From NCBI GenBank assembly GCA_963969495.1, contig OZ018321.1:71118286-71182285 (forward strand): a stretch of DNA of 64,000 bases, written 5' to 3'. Under the pieces are notes generated by a model that was not told where the DNA came from, made no database searches, and worked only from the letters and a program-made list of their open reading frames with translations. This stretch comes from Ceratothoa steindachneri. Lineage: Eukaryota > Arthropoda > Malacostraca > Isopoda > Cymothoidae. This document shows positions 24,771 through 36,812 of this stretch, piece after piece (within the stretch, counting starts at the first letter, position 1; every line of letters begins with the position of its first letter). The position numbers and the translations under genes are program-made.

Positions 24771-26905
24771 CCCGCCATTGTTCCCATTAGAAAAGGGCAA
24801 ATTTAAATAGTAAATGCACGGCAATAGGTTCGCAGCACCACACTGACAACTAAGAACGTTAAGTATACACTGGTTGTCCTAACTCGTCTCACTCTCAAGT
24901 CTCAACATGCCACCAACCAAAACAAAAGAGAACGAAAACGAAACACGTTCATTACAGAAAACTCTTGAATATCTGCCAGTCGACAGGCATTATAATATGC
25001 AAATTTGCTTAATCGTCGGTTTATGTTCTACCGTTAATATTATGATAATAAGAAAAAGACGATTCAAATATATTTTAAAGGAGAGTTCGACTGAAATTTC
25101 AAAATAAATCAAATTTAGTTTACTGTATTTTCTATTATGAATATGTAAGACGTAAGTTATCAGATGTCAGTGTGTTTTTTTGTTAACTTTCCGCAACTTT
25201 GAATAAACATGGGGGTAAATTTGTTCAAATGACAGTAGCCAAGCCTGTCATATTGCAGAGGATAGAGGCTGTGTTTTTGTGCATACTTTGGTTATTTCTA
25301 TATGATTATAAATTAAATAATGCTATATCGTATGTCTGAAGGCATTGCATAACAGTATGGAACCACTCTTATGCAATGATGTGTGGATTGCTTACACACA
25401 CTTACAGCGGCACAGGTCAAACACAAATTACAACTAGGACGGCATTCACGAGATTGCAACAGTGCTTTGTAGAGCTCCACAAAGAGAGGGTGTGTGCTCT
25501 ACTTGGTGTTTTTTGTCCTCCAGTCCACCCTTCAGCAAAACTATAAGCCTAAGGTCCTGACAGTTTTAGTCAAAATCTTGGGAATGTCAATTAAAAATTA
25601 TCACACCTTAGAATGGTCAGCAATTGATTATACCCGCATTTTAATTCTTATACGAATGTCTAGTTCAGAATGTTTGCCTTTATAACCCCCAAAACAGCTA
25701 TTTACACTCATATAAATTATATCGTTTTTATACATAACATTTGGCTGATTTTCTCCCATCATTACTTCACCCTCACCCTCCCAGCAAATTTAAGCGGGTC
25801 TCAAAGTCAATTACATGAGATAATATACTTAAATATATATAGACACTTATCAGCTTAAGTTTATTCCTCATAAATAGTCAGATGTAGGAGTGGCCTAAAT
25901 AATACAGTGCCCTTGGTTTAGAACTAAAGTTAAACTCTAAGTCTATCCTGCAAGTTCCTGGTTGATGGAGCTACCAAACGAAGAAAAAAAACTTTTAAGT
26001 ATGTTGTTTACAGAAATTTTTTTAAATGGCATCAGAATGTCCTATTTTTCTACTTCGAATAAGTTTGTTGTTTTTTTTACCTAATTTCAACTAACATAGT
26101 TTTAAAAGGAGAAAAGGGTGTTTTACATCATTAACGTTTGATGGAACGGGAAATATAGGGTTCTACTGACCAACAATCTGGTTTCTGAAAACTGGACACT
26201 TCTTCCAAATCTCTTTTCCTATGAAACTGCGTAGAGAGCAAACTTACAATGTAAAAAAATTAGAGCTATTATTACTGACAATATATGCTGAGTATATTTG
26301 TTTGTTTATCATAACTTAAAATAACAAAACGCCGAGAGCAAATTTTAGTTGCTGATAATATGATAACAAGCAAACATTCGCGAGCTTTGAAAATTGGTTT
26401 TCTTCCGAAGTATCGAAAAAATAAGCGTCAATATTCATTGTGAGTAATTTCAATAGCATGGAAAATTTGTCAAAATTTGTTGAATTTATATTTTTACTTT
26501 AGTTTTAGTAACCATAAATATTTGAATAGTAATTTCTTTTTTATCTTGTTTGAAAAAGTCCTAGACTATAAATAGAGATAGTCAAGATAAATCTTGAATA
26601 TAATTTGTTTGGCTGACAAAGTCTTTGAGAGGTTGTAGCGGCCAGATTGATATTTTGAGCAGAGATAAGCCCGGGAGAAAACAACTAAGGCAAATCTTAA
26701 AATAAATAAAACAGAGAACATGAACAACAAAGGACAGCAAGATCAATAGCTAAATGAACTTTCAATTGGGGGATACATAAACCGAAACCGAGTTGGTTCA
26801 ATTTATAGTGCCTTTCAAATCCAGGATAGTGTAATGAAAAGAAAATAAGGATAAAACAAACGAGATCAAATGAAAATATATCAAAAGGTATCGAACCAAT
26901 ATAAT
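24771..26905. other. AT-rich, no feature recognised
   Basis: Short ORFs only (24907-25107, 25494-25685, 25670-25858), none with recognisable content. Confidence 0.5.
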
Positions 26906-27013
26906 ATATAGAGTAGGGGTTCTTTAACTGGGGGGGCGTGAAGGGTTCTCAGGGGAGGCGTGGCGCGATCCAGTGTGACGTCTTTTTTGATGGTAAATCT
27001 TGACGAGTGGACG

Positions 27014-27757
27014 AGTGATGTCACACGGAATTTCGAGTTGGCGTAAGAGAATCAAAACAAAGAGGCGGGTTGGTTCTCAGACGTTTATGACCTTGAAAAG
27101 GTTTCCTTCAGAAGGGGTTGGTATATGTTTATTTTCTTTTCTAGCGATTTGGGTCTCGCTTATAGAGTTTATATTTTGGATGTGAAATCTATCTAGTTTG
27201 GAGTTGTCAAACTCAGATAGAATAAAATTTGGAGTCCTCAAGCTGTGTAGGTTGATACTCAATATCTTAGGGCTCGAACGGCGTTGAGCTTCCTTGGTAC
27301 AATCTGGTATTGTACAAGGACTGCAAATTCTCTTCAACCTGAAATAACTTTGTACCGGTGATTTTTGAGTTTTCTTGTCGAACTCGAAAATCTTCTTCGG
27401 TGGGAACAAACAAAAAGCCTCCTTTCCTCGTGTCAACCTGTTTTATACCTCAATTAACCCCACGGGGTAAGTGGGATGTGGGGGACTCACAGATGGGACG
27501 TCACTGGAGTTTTCCTTGTTGCGTCTGTTGTTTGTCTATTTGGCATTTTGAACTTAGGGGAGCACGCAATACGAAATCGGCAGTTTGCACTTATGAAAGG
27601 ATTGTTTATAAGTGCACCCTCGAAGGGCCTGCCTTTTAGCTGAAGTCAGGAATCTGTCTCCTAAAATTTACCATTTTGACCGTTCTCCTATGTTACCGGA
27701 GGACATCGGAGGGGCAAAGCTAAACACAGATGTCTTTTTTTTATTCTTACCTTAGCT
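27014..27757 (-). mobile_element. Inverted fragment of the Gypsy LTR inside hAT 2
   Basis: The reverse complement matches the LTR at 35389-36812 over its first half. Matching landmarks include GACATCTG(G/T)GTTTAGCT, CTCCGGTAACATAGGAGAAC, GGCAGGC(A/C)CTTCGAGGGTG, the TGTACAA-TACCAGATTGTAC segment, and CTCTTACGCCAACTCGAAAT. About 55 bases of the LTR start and about 600 bases of its end are missing. It is older and more diverged than the two LTRs at 35-45 kb. A 119-codon ORF (27077-27436 minus) within it has no recognisable function. Confidence 0.85.
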
Positions 27758-27857
27758 CTCCTCACCCACAGGGAGGCCTCGATAGATATATACACTTGTT
27801 GGTTCACAACAGTTTTTGCTCAACTCCTATACCTCTACAGTGCTGTCATTTGGAAGC

Positions 27858-28712
27858 TGTTTGCCATGCTGTGTAAGGATATCGGTTTTGATCATGAGAC
27901 TCTGTTATTTCACACGGCTGTTCGTTGGCTGTCGAAGGGGAACATGTTGGCTCGTGTTAACGAGGTGAGAGAAGAAGTGAAGCTCTTTCTTGATGCACAA
28001 GAAAAACAGGATCTCTTGTTGTCATTCAAGTCAGAGGGTTTTCAATTGACATTAGCATACCTTTTCGATATTTTCGAAACGTTGAGTGTTCTCAACCGTC
28101 TCTTGCAAGGAAGGAATACGAGTCGCATGGATCATTATGATGCAATAAGTTCTTTCTTAGCAAAGCTGGGGTTGTGGCGTCGGATAATTCAGAGGGAAAA
28201 TGTGGCTTCTTTTACCAACCTCGATGCAGCCCTTGAGGAAAAGCAGCTTATTCTGAAAGGCGAGTTCAAGTTGCAAGTTGAGGAACACCTCTAGCTCTTG
28301 AAACGAGAATTTGAGCGCTACTTCCCAGGCCTGGAAAACTCGGAACTCCCAGAGAGAAAGTTGACGAGAAACCCCTTTGGATTCAACGAATACATCCTAC
28401 CGGACGATCTGCAGGAGGAATTTTGGAATTGAAATTCAACTCTACCGCAAAAGACGATTTCCAAACGATGCTTCTGAGTGATTTCTGGACGAAATTACGT
28501 TTGCGTATACCAAAAAGTTAGAATTGTAGCACTACGCACCTTGTTACCGTTATCTGCCACTTACCTTTGTGAAATTGGGTTTCCTATACTCGTGAATGTG
28601 AAGACGAAATCAATGAACAGGCTCGATCGTGAGGCAGATTTGCGATGCGCATTGTCGTCAACCAAACCTCGCATTCAATTATTAGCTTCAACAAAACAAC
28701 TTCATCCTTCCC
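27858..28712 (+). pseudogene. hAT transposase 2, C-terminal half
   Basis: The frame 27866-28294 reads LFHTAVRWLSKGNMLARVNE, DAQEKQDLL, LTLAYLFDIFETLSVLNR, LLQGRNTSRMDHYDAIS, which is the SCAND3/ZBED-like hAT order. A stop then precedes FERYFPGLE and NPFGFNEYILPDDLQEEF. After another frame change come TYLCEIGFPILVNVKTKSMN, the R-x-D-R-E-ADLR segment, and STKQLHPSH near 28712. The hATC dimerisation domain is therefore present but broken. The N-terminal BED finger and first catalytic Asp are absent, replaced by the LTR fragment. Confidence 0.82.
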
Positions 28713-28940
28713 ATTGATTTTACTGATTGTGATTGCTCACATTCAAACATGTTCGGCCGAAGCTGGTTGTGATTCGATGATGAGACATTGTAATAAAAAT
28801 ATAACCTGCCCTTATTACACACTAAAAAAATCGAACTTGATTTTTATGGATATGGAAATGGATGGGGAGGGGGCGCGAGATCCGATGAATGATGTTAATG
28901 AGGGTGCGTCCGAAAAGGTTTAAGAATCCCTGATATAGAG

Positions 28941-29317
28941 GATAGGGTAACCAGAGGGGTACAACATTGAAGCTTCCTACCTCTCCTTGTCGGCTATAAA
29001 AGCCTGGTCTTTTGTGGACAAATTGATTATTGTAAAATATTAATTCCGTCTTAATCTACAACACTTATTAACTATCAGTCCGAAATTTTATCAGAATTTC
29101 TTGTCAATTTGAGATCTTTGAATCATGTATATGAAATTATTTATAATTTTTTTCATATGGTATTTTTGATGAACACTTAAAGTTTAAATAAATTTCTAGA
29201 ATAATAAGATATCGACATATTTTTTGGTTCACTACTTGTGTTTCCTTGAAATAATAAAGATAAACTTATGTAAATTTAGAAATTATGAGATATAAAGATA
29301 ATAAATATTTCTAAATA
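28941..29317. other. AT-rich, no feature recognised
   Basis: Flanking sequence between hAT 2 and the solo LTR. Confidence 0.5.
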
Positions 29318-29810
29318 ATAAGTGTGATAGAACGGGTTGAGGCCGCGTAATTTCCACCACTATCACATGTTATTTAAAACCACGATGCTACCCACGTGCA
29401 TCTTCGCTTTGAAGCCTGGCGCCTTATCGCAGCCACCTGAGTCAATGTTTAAACAAGAAGGTTTATCTTCCCCCGTTTGCCCCATGCGTCGACCTCGCCA
29501 GATTGAGTTAGGCTTATGGGCAGATAAGGCCATTGTTCTCAGGCTCGGCTGTGCATTTCCTCGAAGCTTCCACTCCATTGTCCTCCACGCCAAGGAGATA
29601 TCCCGGCTATTTATATAGAAACTTAACCACTAAGATTCAGATTGGAGATCCAGATTTTCGTCGCGAAACATCACTTCGACCCACTCTCACCTTGTGCGCC
29701 AAGTGACCTTGACCTCGAGATTCACCACCACTTGTCGAGAAGGAGGATAATATTCCTTGAGTGCCAAGGTTCTAGCCTTTCGTGACGCCAAGTCCATAAG
29801 GCTTCTCCTA

Positions 29811-30215
29811 GTTGTTCAGAAAGAGAACAACTTTAGAACAACCATTGTTCTTTTGTGCCCGTTGACAAGAAACGGTTCTAATCCCCCCTCCCTGTTGTTC
29901 AGAAGAGAACAACGTAGAACAGCCATTGTTCGGTTGAGCCTGTTCGCCAAGAAACGGTTCTCACCCTTTCTTCTGTTGTTCAGAAAAAGAACAACGCTAG
30001 AACAGCCATTGTTCGTTTGAGACCGTTCGCCAAGAAACGGTTCTCACCCTTCCCCCTTGTTGTTCAGAAGATAACAACATTAGAACAGCCATTGTTTTCA
30101 AGCCCGTAGACAAGAGGCGGTTCTCACCCCCCCCCCTGTTGTTCAGAAGAGAACAACGTAGAACAGCCATTGTTCTTCACCCCGTTCGCCAAGAAACGGT
30201 TCTCATTCCCAAGAC
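29811..30215 (+). repeat. Five palindromic 79-85 bp tandem repeats in solo LTR copy 2
   Basis: Units start at 29811, 29893, 29974, 30059 and 30138. Each has GTTGTTC-(6)-GAACAAC, then AGAACAGCCATTGTTC, then GTT(C)GCCAAGAAACGGTTCTC, then a C-rich run that varies in length. Copy 1 of this LTR has only two to three units, so the number varies between copies. Confidence 0.9.
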
Positions 30216-30317
30216 GCCACGTCAGGCTCTTTTAATTCCCCCCCCCCCCTCCCCTTCGGCTGGAACTCGCCAGCAGACCGAAAATTCCTTCACGTCGCCT
30301 TCCTTTGCACAACAAGT

Positions 30318-30325
30318 ATAATTAC
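30318..30325 (+). promoter_or_regulatory. TATA-like box of solo LTR copy 2
   Basis: TATAATTA, positioned after the palindromic repeats as in copy 1. Confidence 0.4.
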
Positions 30326-30539
30326 GTAAGCTGAACGTTACCTTTGAGTATTTAACCCTTTTCTCAACTCTATCCTGTGCTTTAAATGGTTTAGCAAACC
30401 ATCCCCTCCCTTTAACTTTATATTTGTTTTACCTTTTTAAATCTTTTGATCCTCGGATTAGCTCGATTCCCCACGACCCTTTCCATTCTCTGTTTATGTC
30501 AATATTTTTCCGTTTTGTGTGTTGTTGATAGTTATTATT

Positions 30540-30545
30540 AATAAA
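30540..30545 (+). terminator. Polyadenylation signal of solo LTR copy 2
   Basis: AATAAA in TTATTAATAAAACT, aligned with the signal in copy 1. Confidence 0.5.
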
Positions 30546-30728
30546 ACTCTATTTTATTAATGATAGCAATATTATTATCCTTTAGCTCAGTTCCACTTCT
30601 TAAGCATATCCAAGATACATAATATCGGCCAGCCTAGACATCCATGCACTCTAAAGATAATTAATTGAGTTTCCTCAACGAATAGTTATATATGGTATAT
30701 CGTCGAGAGTCCATTCTATAACAATAAG

Positions 30729-32220
30729 TTTTTATTATTATTGCATGATTAGTCTAGTTTAACTCATTTCTTATGTAGCATAACGTTAATGGAGTACTAC
30801 CCAATCTATTTGCATACATATGACACAATATATTTTCTAAATAACACTTGATTTCAGGTTTCATAAAAATGCATGATCAATTGGGTAGAATCATCATAAA
30901 AATACTGTAGCAAATATAAGCCAAACATTTTGTTTGCGTTGATTTTTTAGTAAACAACCTCCTTCCTGAAGATATTTCAATGTAGAAGAAAAAACATTTA
31001 CATAGAAGGCGAATGTTTGATCAGAAAACAAGAATTTATTTTATTTTAGCAAAGTCGAGCTCTTTGCAACTGAGTAAAGTTGGACAAGGTCAGTTCTCTT
31101 GCCTAGTTGCTGAGGTTCGAATTACATATTAGGTGTGATTAATCGTCGGATAGAATCCCGATTCGGGTCCACTTCATGGCGGCTGCCATACGCCATGGAT
31201 CACCGTGGTTAGGATTTCACGTTAATGCGTATCTTCTTATTTAGTAATAAAGGTATTTTAAAGGAGAACAAATAGCTGTCTAAAGGTAATAAAGAGTGTC
31301 TCTATTCAATGGATCTGAGTACAGAGGTTAATTAGAATTCTTTTCAAGATGTCCTTATTATATAAATAGAAGAATAAAACTTTGAAAGTGAACGAACAAA
31401 AATTAGAGATATGTATATTTCCTCGCATTAGTCTAATAGTTCTTGTTGCATCCCAATAAGTTTTCATTGGAGTTTTATGGTTTTCTCACCATCGTTTTAT
31501 AGAATTTAGTTTGACATAAATTTTATCACACCATGATGCTCTCTCACATTCAACTTTTTCCTCGATTTAATGATTTACTTTTTCCCTATATTGTCTTTTT
31601 ATATTTATCTCTTCCTATAATAAAAATCTAACTATTCTCTTACAGTTCCAAGGTTTAAATTTCAACGAAAAAATTCTACTCTCGACAATTTTATATTATA
31701 TCTTCAATGGAAATTCAGCTATTAAATTAAATATTCAAGGATCTATTTATTTAAGAGTTTAAGAAATTACTCAACTCACATTTAAGAGTATTTATGTATG
31801 AATTTAGTAAGTACTCCAAAGGTGTGATACACTAGAGATCGATTCCCCTTTATAAATGGAAAAATAAGGCAATTTTATGGCAAAAGCGAAAGAACTGATC
31901 CTCATTTTTAAACTCTGTTTGTTGCAGTTGTTTCGAAACAAAAAATGGCTCATTTCAGTATTTTATCATAGACTCATTCATTCGACGGTATCAAGGAAAT
32001 TAAATAAACTCTTTTAATGCTGTTTTACCTACTCCTCTACTAATTACTTTGTTCTACCGTTGGGAGAGAATAAAGAGAAAGAAGGTGGAGTAAGAAGAGA
32101 AAAATTAATAATTTATAAACATGAAAACGCGAAAAAATATCAATGATAAAAAAGAGATAACGAACATTCTTAAAAGACCTGATTAACGGAGAAAAGGGGA
32201 TCAAGGCACAGAAGAAGAAA
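30729..32220. other. AT-rich, no gene recognised; possible SINE inside
   Basis: Apart from the tRNA-like stretch at 31060-31240 there is no motif. It may include the decayed 3' end of the BEL/Pao relic, but no LTR is visible. Confidence 0.4.
31060..31240 (+). mobile_element. Possible tRNA-derived SINE
   Basis: GAGTAAAGTTGG (31072-31083) fits the polymerase III box A apart from its first base. GGTTCGAATTA (31114-31124) fits box B. The spacing of 42 bases is normal for a tRNA promoter. The stretch between them resembles an anticodon-arm region but does not fold into an intact tRNA that I can see. A less AT-rich body follows to about 31240. No second copy is present in the window, so this stays tentative. 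Confidence 0.35.
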
Positions 32221-32224
32221 CATG

Positions 32225-34960
32225 TACAAGGGTTTCAGGTACATTAGCTGACCTCACAATTCCATCAATAGCTTTTGCAATTTAAGCTTATGCACCATTT
32301 GCCACAGAACAGGCTTAGCATCATCATGAACGAGTACTATATCTCCAACTAAAGGCACAATGGACTAAACCCGGCAATGAGGAAGTTTGCACTCCCTTAA
32401 CGAATGCAATTAGTTAGACATTGACTTATTACAGAAAAAAACGTTTAATGCTTACATCCAATCATGCCTTTTAGTGAAAGGTTCTTGCTCATTAAAGTAC
32501 GCGACGAGATTTGGGTCTACCTGAGGTTGGGCTGTGAGCCTGTGTCCATAAAGTAAGTGGGATGGAGTGAGGACTTGCATCTTACCAATATTACTCCCAA
32601 TGGCTCTAATAGGGCGGTCATTTAACGTGGCTTCCACGCTGGTAAATATGGATCACGGTTCATCTTCGGATATAAGGTTATTTTATACAGGACTTAACTA
32701 ACCCACTCAGACTTTCTCATATCCCCCTAAATCATAAAGCTTTAGCTGGAATTAATCTTTACTGGAAGTTCCAACTTAGTGTAGAGAATTGGAACTCAGG
32801 GTCACCTTTGAGGCAAGTGACAATGCCACTAGAGAAACAAAAGGTGGCGCTGCTGTCACTTTAAACTAGAGCAGTGCAGAACCCTGACCGATAAAACTTT
32901 TAAAAACTCAGAGGAAACCTTCACACCACTTCGAGGTGAATAGCGCGAGTGACCGCTCAAATGAAAAGACAAAAATACACTTTAATTAACCCCCTTCCCA
33001 TTCGTACCCTTAAGGCACTGATGTAGTTTGTTACGGTTACAGACGAAGGAGGGGTGCTTTTTACCCTGCCTTGGGAAAGTTGGAGGAATTCGGGCAAGAT
33101 AAGGAGTTCCGTGAGCGTGGCAGCAAATTACACAGAAGAGATGGAATCCACTAGGTCTACCATAGGTCAATAACAACGGCTGACACGCTGCAGTGATAGA
33201 GGTCAATATGGGAGTCATGAATAAATGAAATGGATTGTTAGTCTTCTAGAAAAAAGTCTCAGCCCTTTTTAACCCTTTCAAGTTACCTAAGAATGCCTTC
33301 ATGAAGGAACTAACGCAGCTTTTTGCGAGCAAAGGTGCGCTAGCGGCTCCAAAGGACCTTAGATATACATAATCTTTTGGGATATTACTTGGCTGGACGA
33401 AAGTTAGCCACTAGTTTTCGCTGCAGCTATGCACGCCGGTGGAGGTCTAGTACGCTTAAACAAGGTTATCGCCTTAAATACTGCTAAAGTAACACTATAC
33501 AGCTTCTCATGCTCTATGTTAAGCTTCATAGGTTTAGCTCTATATGAGGAGGAGTAATCGGCCATTCATTTTCTTGTGGATGCCTCGGCAAACCATTACT
33601 CCCTAAATTTACTTTAAAAAATTGCGTAAAATTCAACCCCCGAAATAATAAATCGGTGGGGTTAGCCTGGTGGGAACATTTTGAAAAATCTCCTGGGGAA
33701 ATTTGGTTTCATTTTAGACACTCGAGTGAGGACATAAGGCTCAAGCTTGCTTGTGGTAGCGAGCCAACCCAGAGAGACTTGACTGTCTAAATTCATATGA
33801 ATAGAGGCAATTTGTACTTTCGCTTTCTAAGCTTGGAAAACGATGATAACAATGTGCAGTTAAGTATGCTGATGTCAGTACGTCTTCACAGGGGCAACTT
33901 TTGATTTTGTCATAAGAAACACGGGTTGCAAATCAGCCACGAAATAAACCAAAACACCGTCGGCTTTTGGAAGTAGAATCACCGTAAACATGCAATTTCA
34001 CGCTCTGTAGAGTGCTGAAACAACAAGGAAATTTATTTCGATTTTCAGTAGAAAGAAATTGCTCTTTATGTTTTTCCAACGCTTGATCAGCTCGTCTCTA
34101 AATGGGACATCCTTTTCTATCTTAAGAGACCAAAGCTCCTAAAAATTATTTTTTTCGGCACTTATGGTCACAGGTGACAAATATCCAATCAGGTTAAATG
34201 TAAACGGTTAAACTCAAAGTACATCACTGTTAATATCCCATCGCATATTAAGGAATTTCTTAATTCGATTAGCGCTTTTAATTCGCTCCACATTGGCTTT
34301 CACTATTTTCTGGATAGATTCGTAAATTCACGCTCATTTACGGAGATGTAAATTTGCCGAGGATAAATAATTTTCTATTTTATAGAATTGCTTAATTTCG
34401 AGGATTAGAAGTAGTGAAAGCAAGGTTATCCACATAAATATTACAGCAAACCGTTTTAACCTCCTGCAAAGGATATTTTCTCAAGTGTTTTTGGATCGTA
34501 TCATTCAGCAATTTACAACGATAAGTTGTGGACGATCAATTTTTCTAGATTGGATCCATTGGCGAAAGGAACCAAGTCACAATCCAATCCTTGGAAATAT
34601 TCCAAACATATTATAGATTTTAGTAATATCAGAAATGAAAGCACACTCATTCAAATTTTAACTATACAATAATTTACCGATCTACCAATGGCAAGGCAAT
34701 TGTTTAGACTTGGATTAACAGTATAACATTTAAAATTAACAGATAAGGGACTAGTAAAAGAGTCATCTCGATAAACAGCGAAGAGAGGTCAATAATGAGA
34801 GTTATCTCTAAGCTCAGAGGAGGAAGAAGTGACCTCTTTAACGAAGTCTTTTTTTAAATACTCAGTGATTTCCTGAGTACAATTTTTAAGTGTCCCCGGA
34901 CTCGTCTTTTCACCGCTTCAGCTAATAGTATGTCTCTCATGTGCTTTTAAAAATGAATAA
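32225..34960 (-). pseudogene. BEL/Pao retrotransposon polyprotein relic
   Basis: On the minus strand the translation contains KFLNMRWDINSDVL, FTFNLIGYLSPVTI and DVPFRDELIKRWKNIKS (the RT to RNase H connection of BEL/Pao). DSQVSLGWLATTSKLEPYVL, EVKRFP-like text and PHRFIISGVEF (PADLLSRG in relatives) follow. Near the end comes the integrase C-terminus, EATLNDRPI with LTPSHLLYGHRL, then LVGDIVLVHDDAKPVLWQMV. The order RT-RH-INT matches a BEL/Pao pol. The stretch 33240-32650 (integrase core) is barely readable. There are numerous stops and frameshifts. The N-terminal gag/protease side should lie beyond 35 kb but is not seen. The Gypsy element inserted at 35389 lies next to it. Confidence 0.8.
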
Positions 34961-35383
34961 CGCTAGGTTTAAGTTTCTGTGCGAATACTTTTTTCACCCT
35001 TGTTTTCATCAATTTCAAGTTTACTGAATATCAAGTGTGTTTCTTGCCTTTTTGTGTACAAAACTTGTAATTTTACATTATAATACATCAATTGTGTCAA
35101 TTTTATAAGGTTTAATGGGTTTGTTCGAACATCAGGTTTATCCATTGTCACATCGATCAGCATCGGGGAAGGTCGACCGGCACGGGATTGGCTCTAAACA
35201 AACCAGATCCCTCGCCCATACAAGATCACAAAAAATTATGTGAGTCTGAAATTAGTTTAGACCACTTTAAATTACAGAGTAATACCCCCCCCATCTAAAC
35301 AAACTACGAATATTAAAATCACTTTTCATCCTAAAACTAAAACCTGATTTAAATCAAACAGCATTCAATCTTTATATTGTATC
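34961..35383. other. No feature recognised
   Basis: Possibly more BEL/Pao relic; the minus ORF 34969-35163 shows no known motif. Confidence 0.35.
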
Positions 35384-35388
35384 GTGAC

Positions 35389-36812
35389 TGTGGAGGTATA
35401 ATAAGAAATTAGTATATATATATTTTTATATATATTTATATAGCCTAAGGAAATAATAACTAAAGACATCTGGGTTTAGCTGTGCCCCTTCGATGTTCTC
35501 CGGTAACATAGGAGAACAGGCAAAAGCGTAAGTGATACGAGACTGATTCCTGACCTCAGCTTAAAAGGCAGGCACTTCGAGGGTGTACTTATAAACAACC
35601 CATTCAAAAGTGCAAACTGCCGATCTCGTATTTTTCCCTCTCCGAGCCACCAGACGCAAAAGGGTGGCAGACTATCCCGACGTCCCACCTTGCGAGGCCC
35701 CCCCCTCCCAATCCACCTCCCCGCCCACCTCAGCGGGAGTAAATTTGGTATATAACCTGAGGACCCGTGTAAACACAGCTTTTTGTGTTCATTCCCACCG
35801 AAGAGACAAGCAAGTCACCGGTTGCTAGAAAATTTTTCGAGTTCGACAAGAAGACTTAAAAATCACCGGTACAAAGTTATTGCAAGTTAAGGAGAATTTG
35901 CAGTCCTTGTACAATACCAAATTGTACCAAGGAAGCTGGGCGCCGTTCGAGCCCCAAGATTAGTAAGTATCAACCTACACAGATTGAGGACTCCAAATCT
36001 GATTCTATCTGAGTTTGACAACTCCAAACTAGATACATTTCTCATCCAAAATCGAAATTATATAAGCGAGACCCAAATCGCTAGAAAAGAATATAAACAT
36101 ATCTCAAGATTAGAAACCTTTTCAAGGTCATAAACGTACGAGAACCAACCCGACTCATCGGCGTCTTTGTTTTGATTCTCTTACGCCAACTCGAAATTCC
36201 GTGTGACGTCACTTATCCCCCTTTAGTCCGGAGTAGCGCCATCTTGGGGAGCAAACTGCAAACTACTCAAGCTACGCCTATCAGGAACAATAATCCCTGA
36301 CGATATTCTAACTTGAAACTGGTATTAATCCCCATTACCGTATGTAAGTAAAGAATAATTCTGTTATTTATGTCCCCGTGCATAAAAATTAGTTTAGCGG
36401 ATGTCTGGCCAAAGACAACACTATTAACTTAAAAATTGTTCCCCCGTAAAATTTTATCTCTACTCGAGCCTCGAGAGCTAGCCCTGTAATCCCATTTTCT
36501 TTTTATACGTGTATTAGATCTGTGTGTTTTAATGTTATTTAGTGAGGTGGGTTATGTTTATTAAAGTCTAATTTTCTTTAGTAAATGCACTGTTTTAATC
36601 ATCCCCGAACGAGTTGAAGTGGCAATATTTAATAAGGTTAAGAAAGAAACCCAGTTTATTCATTCACTAGAATAAAAATCAAGTTTAGCACTCTTAGAGC
36701 CCGATCCTCAAGCGATCTCCGAGGCACGAACTTACGCCTCAATTTAAAGTTATTTGGTTTATTAAAAGCTAATAAAACAAATAAATATATATTAGCTCGG
36801 CATTCTACGACA
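35389..36812 (+). repeat. 5' LTR of the Gypsy-type element
   Basis: Starts TGTGGAGGTATAATAAG and ends GGCATTCTACGACA. Contains a TATATAA box at about 35749 (GTATATAACCTGAGG), a strong splice-donor-like AGTAAGTATC near 35961, and AATAAA-type signals near the end (about 36771). The last 870 bases are nearly identical to the 3' LTR; the first 500 are clearly more diverged. Confidence 0.92.

Larger units (their letters stand above)
26914..28932 (+). mobile_element. hAT transposon 2 with 8-bp TSD ATATAGAG
   Basis: Exact 8-base direct repeats ATATAGAG flank the element (26906-26913 and 28933-28940). The ends TAGGGGTTCTTTAAC and, inverted, CAGGGATTCTTAAAC form a short terminal inverted repeat. An 8-base duplication is diagnostic for hAT. 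The interior carries the C-terminal half of a transposase and an inverted Gypsy LTR fragment where the N-terminal half should be. Confidence 0.9.
29323..30723 (+). mobile_element. Solo LTR, family S, copy 2 (TSD ATAAG)
   Basis: The 5-base repeats ATAAG at 29318-29322 and 30724-30728 flank a 1401-bp sequence. It begins TGTGATAGAA and ends TTCTATAACA, a near-perfect inverted end pair with the TG...CA rule. It aligns end to end with the copy at 10950-12271. TATA-like TATAATTA is at 30318 and AATAAA at 30540. No internal region adjoins. ORFs inside (29337-29618, 29757-30020) are by-products of the repeats. Confidence 0.92.

Noticed and set aside
29811..30215. CRISPR-like array
   Set aside because: Units are tandem without distinct spacers, in eukaryotic LTR sequence with TSDs; not a CRISPR.
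29337..30321. ORFs of 60-93 codons in this stretch
   Set aside because: They lie wholly inside a solo LTR and follow its tandem repeats.
32225..35388. Solo LTR at 29.3 kb as the 3' LTR of the BEL/Pao relic
   Set aside because: The LTR has its own TSD and lies in plus orientation, while the relic reads on the minus strand.
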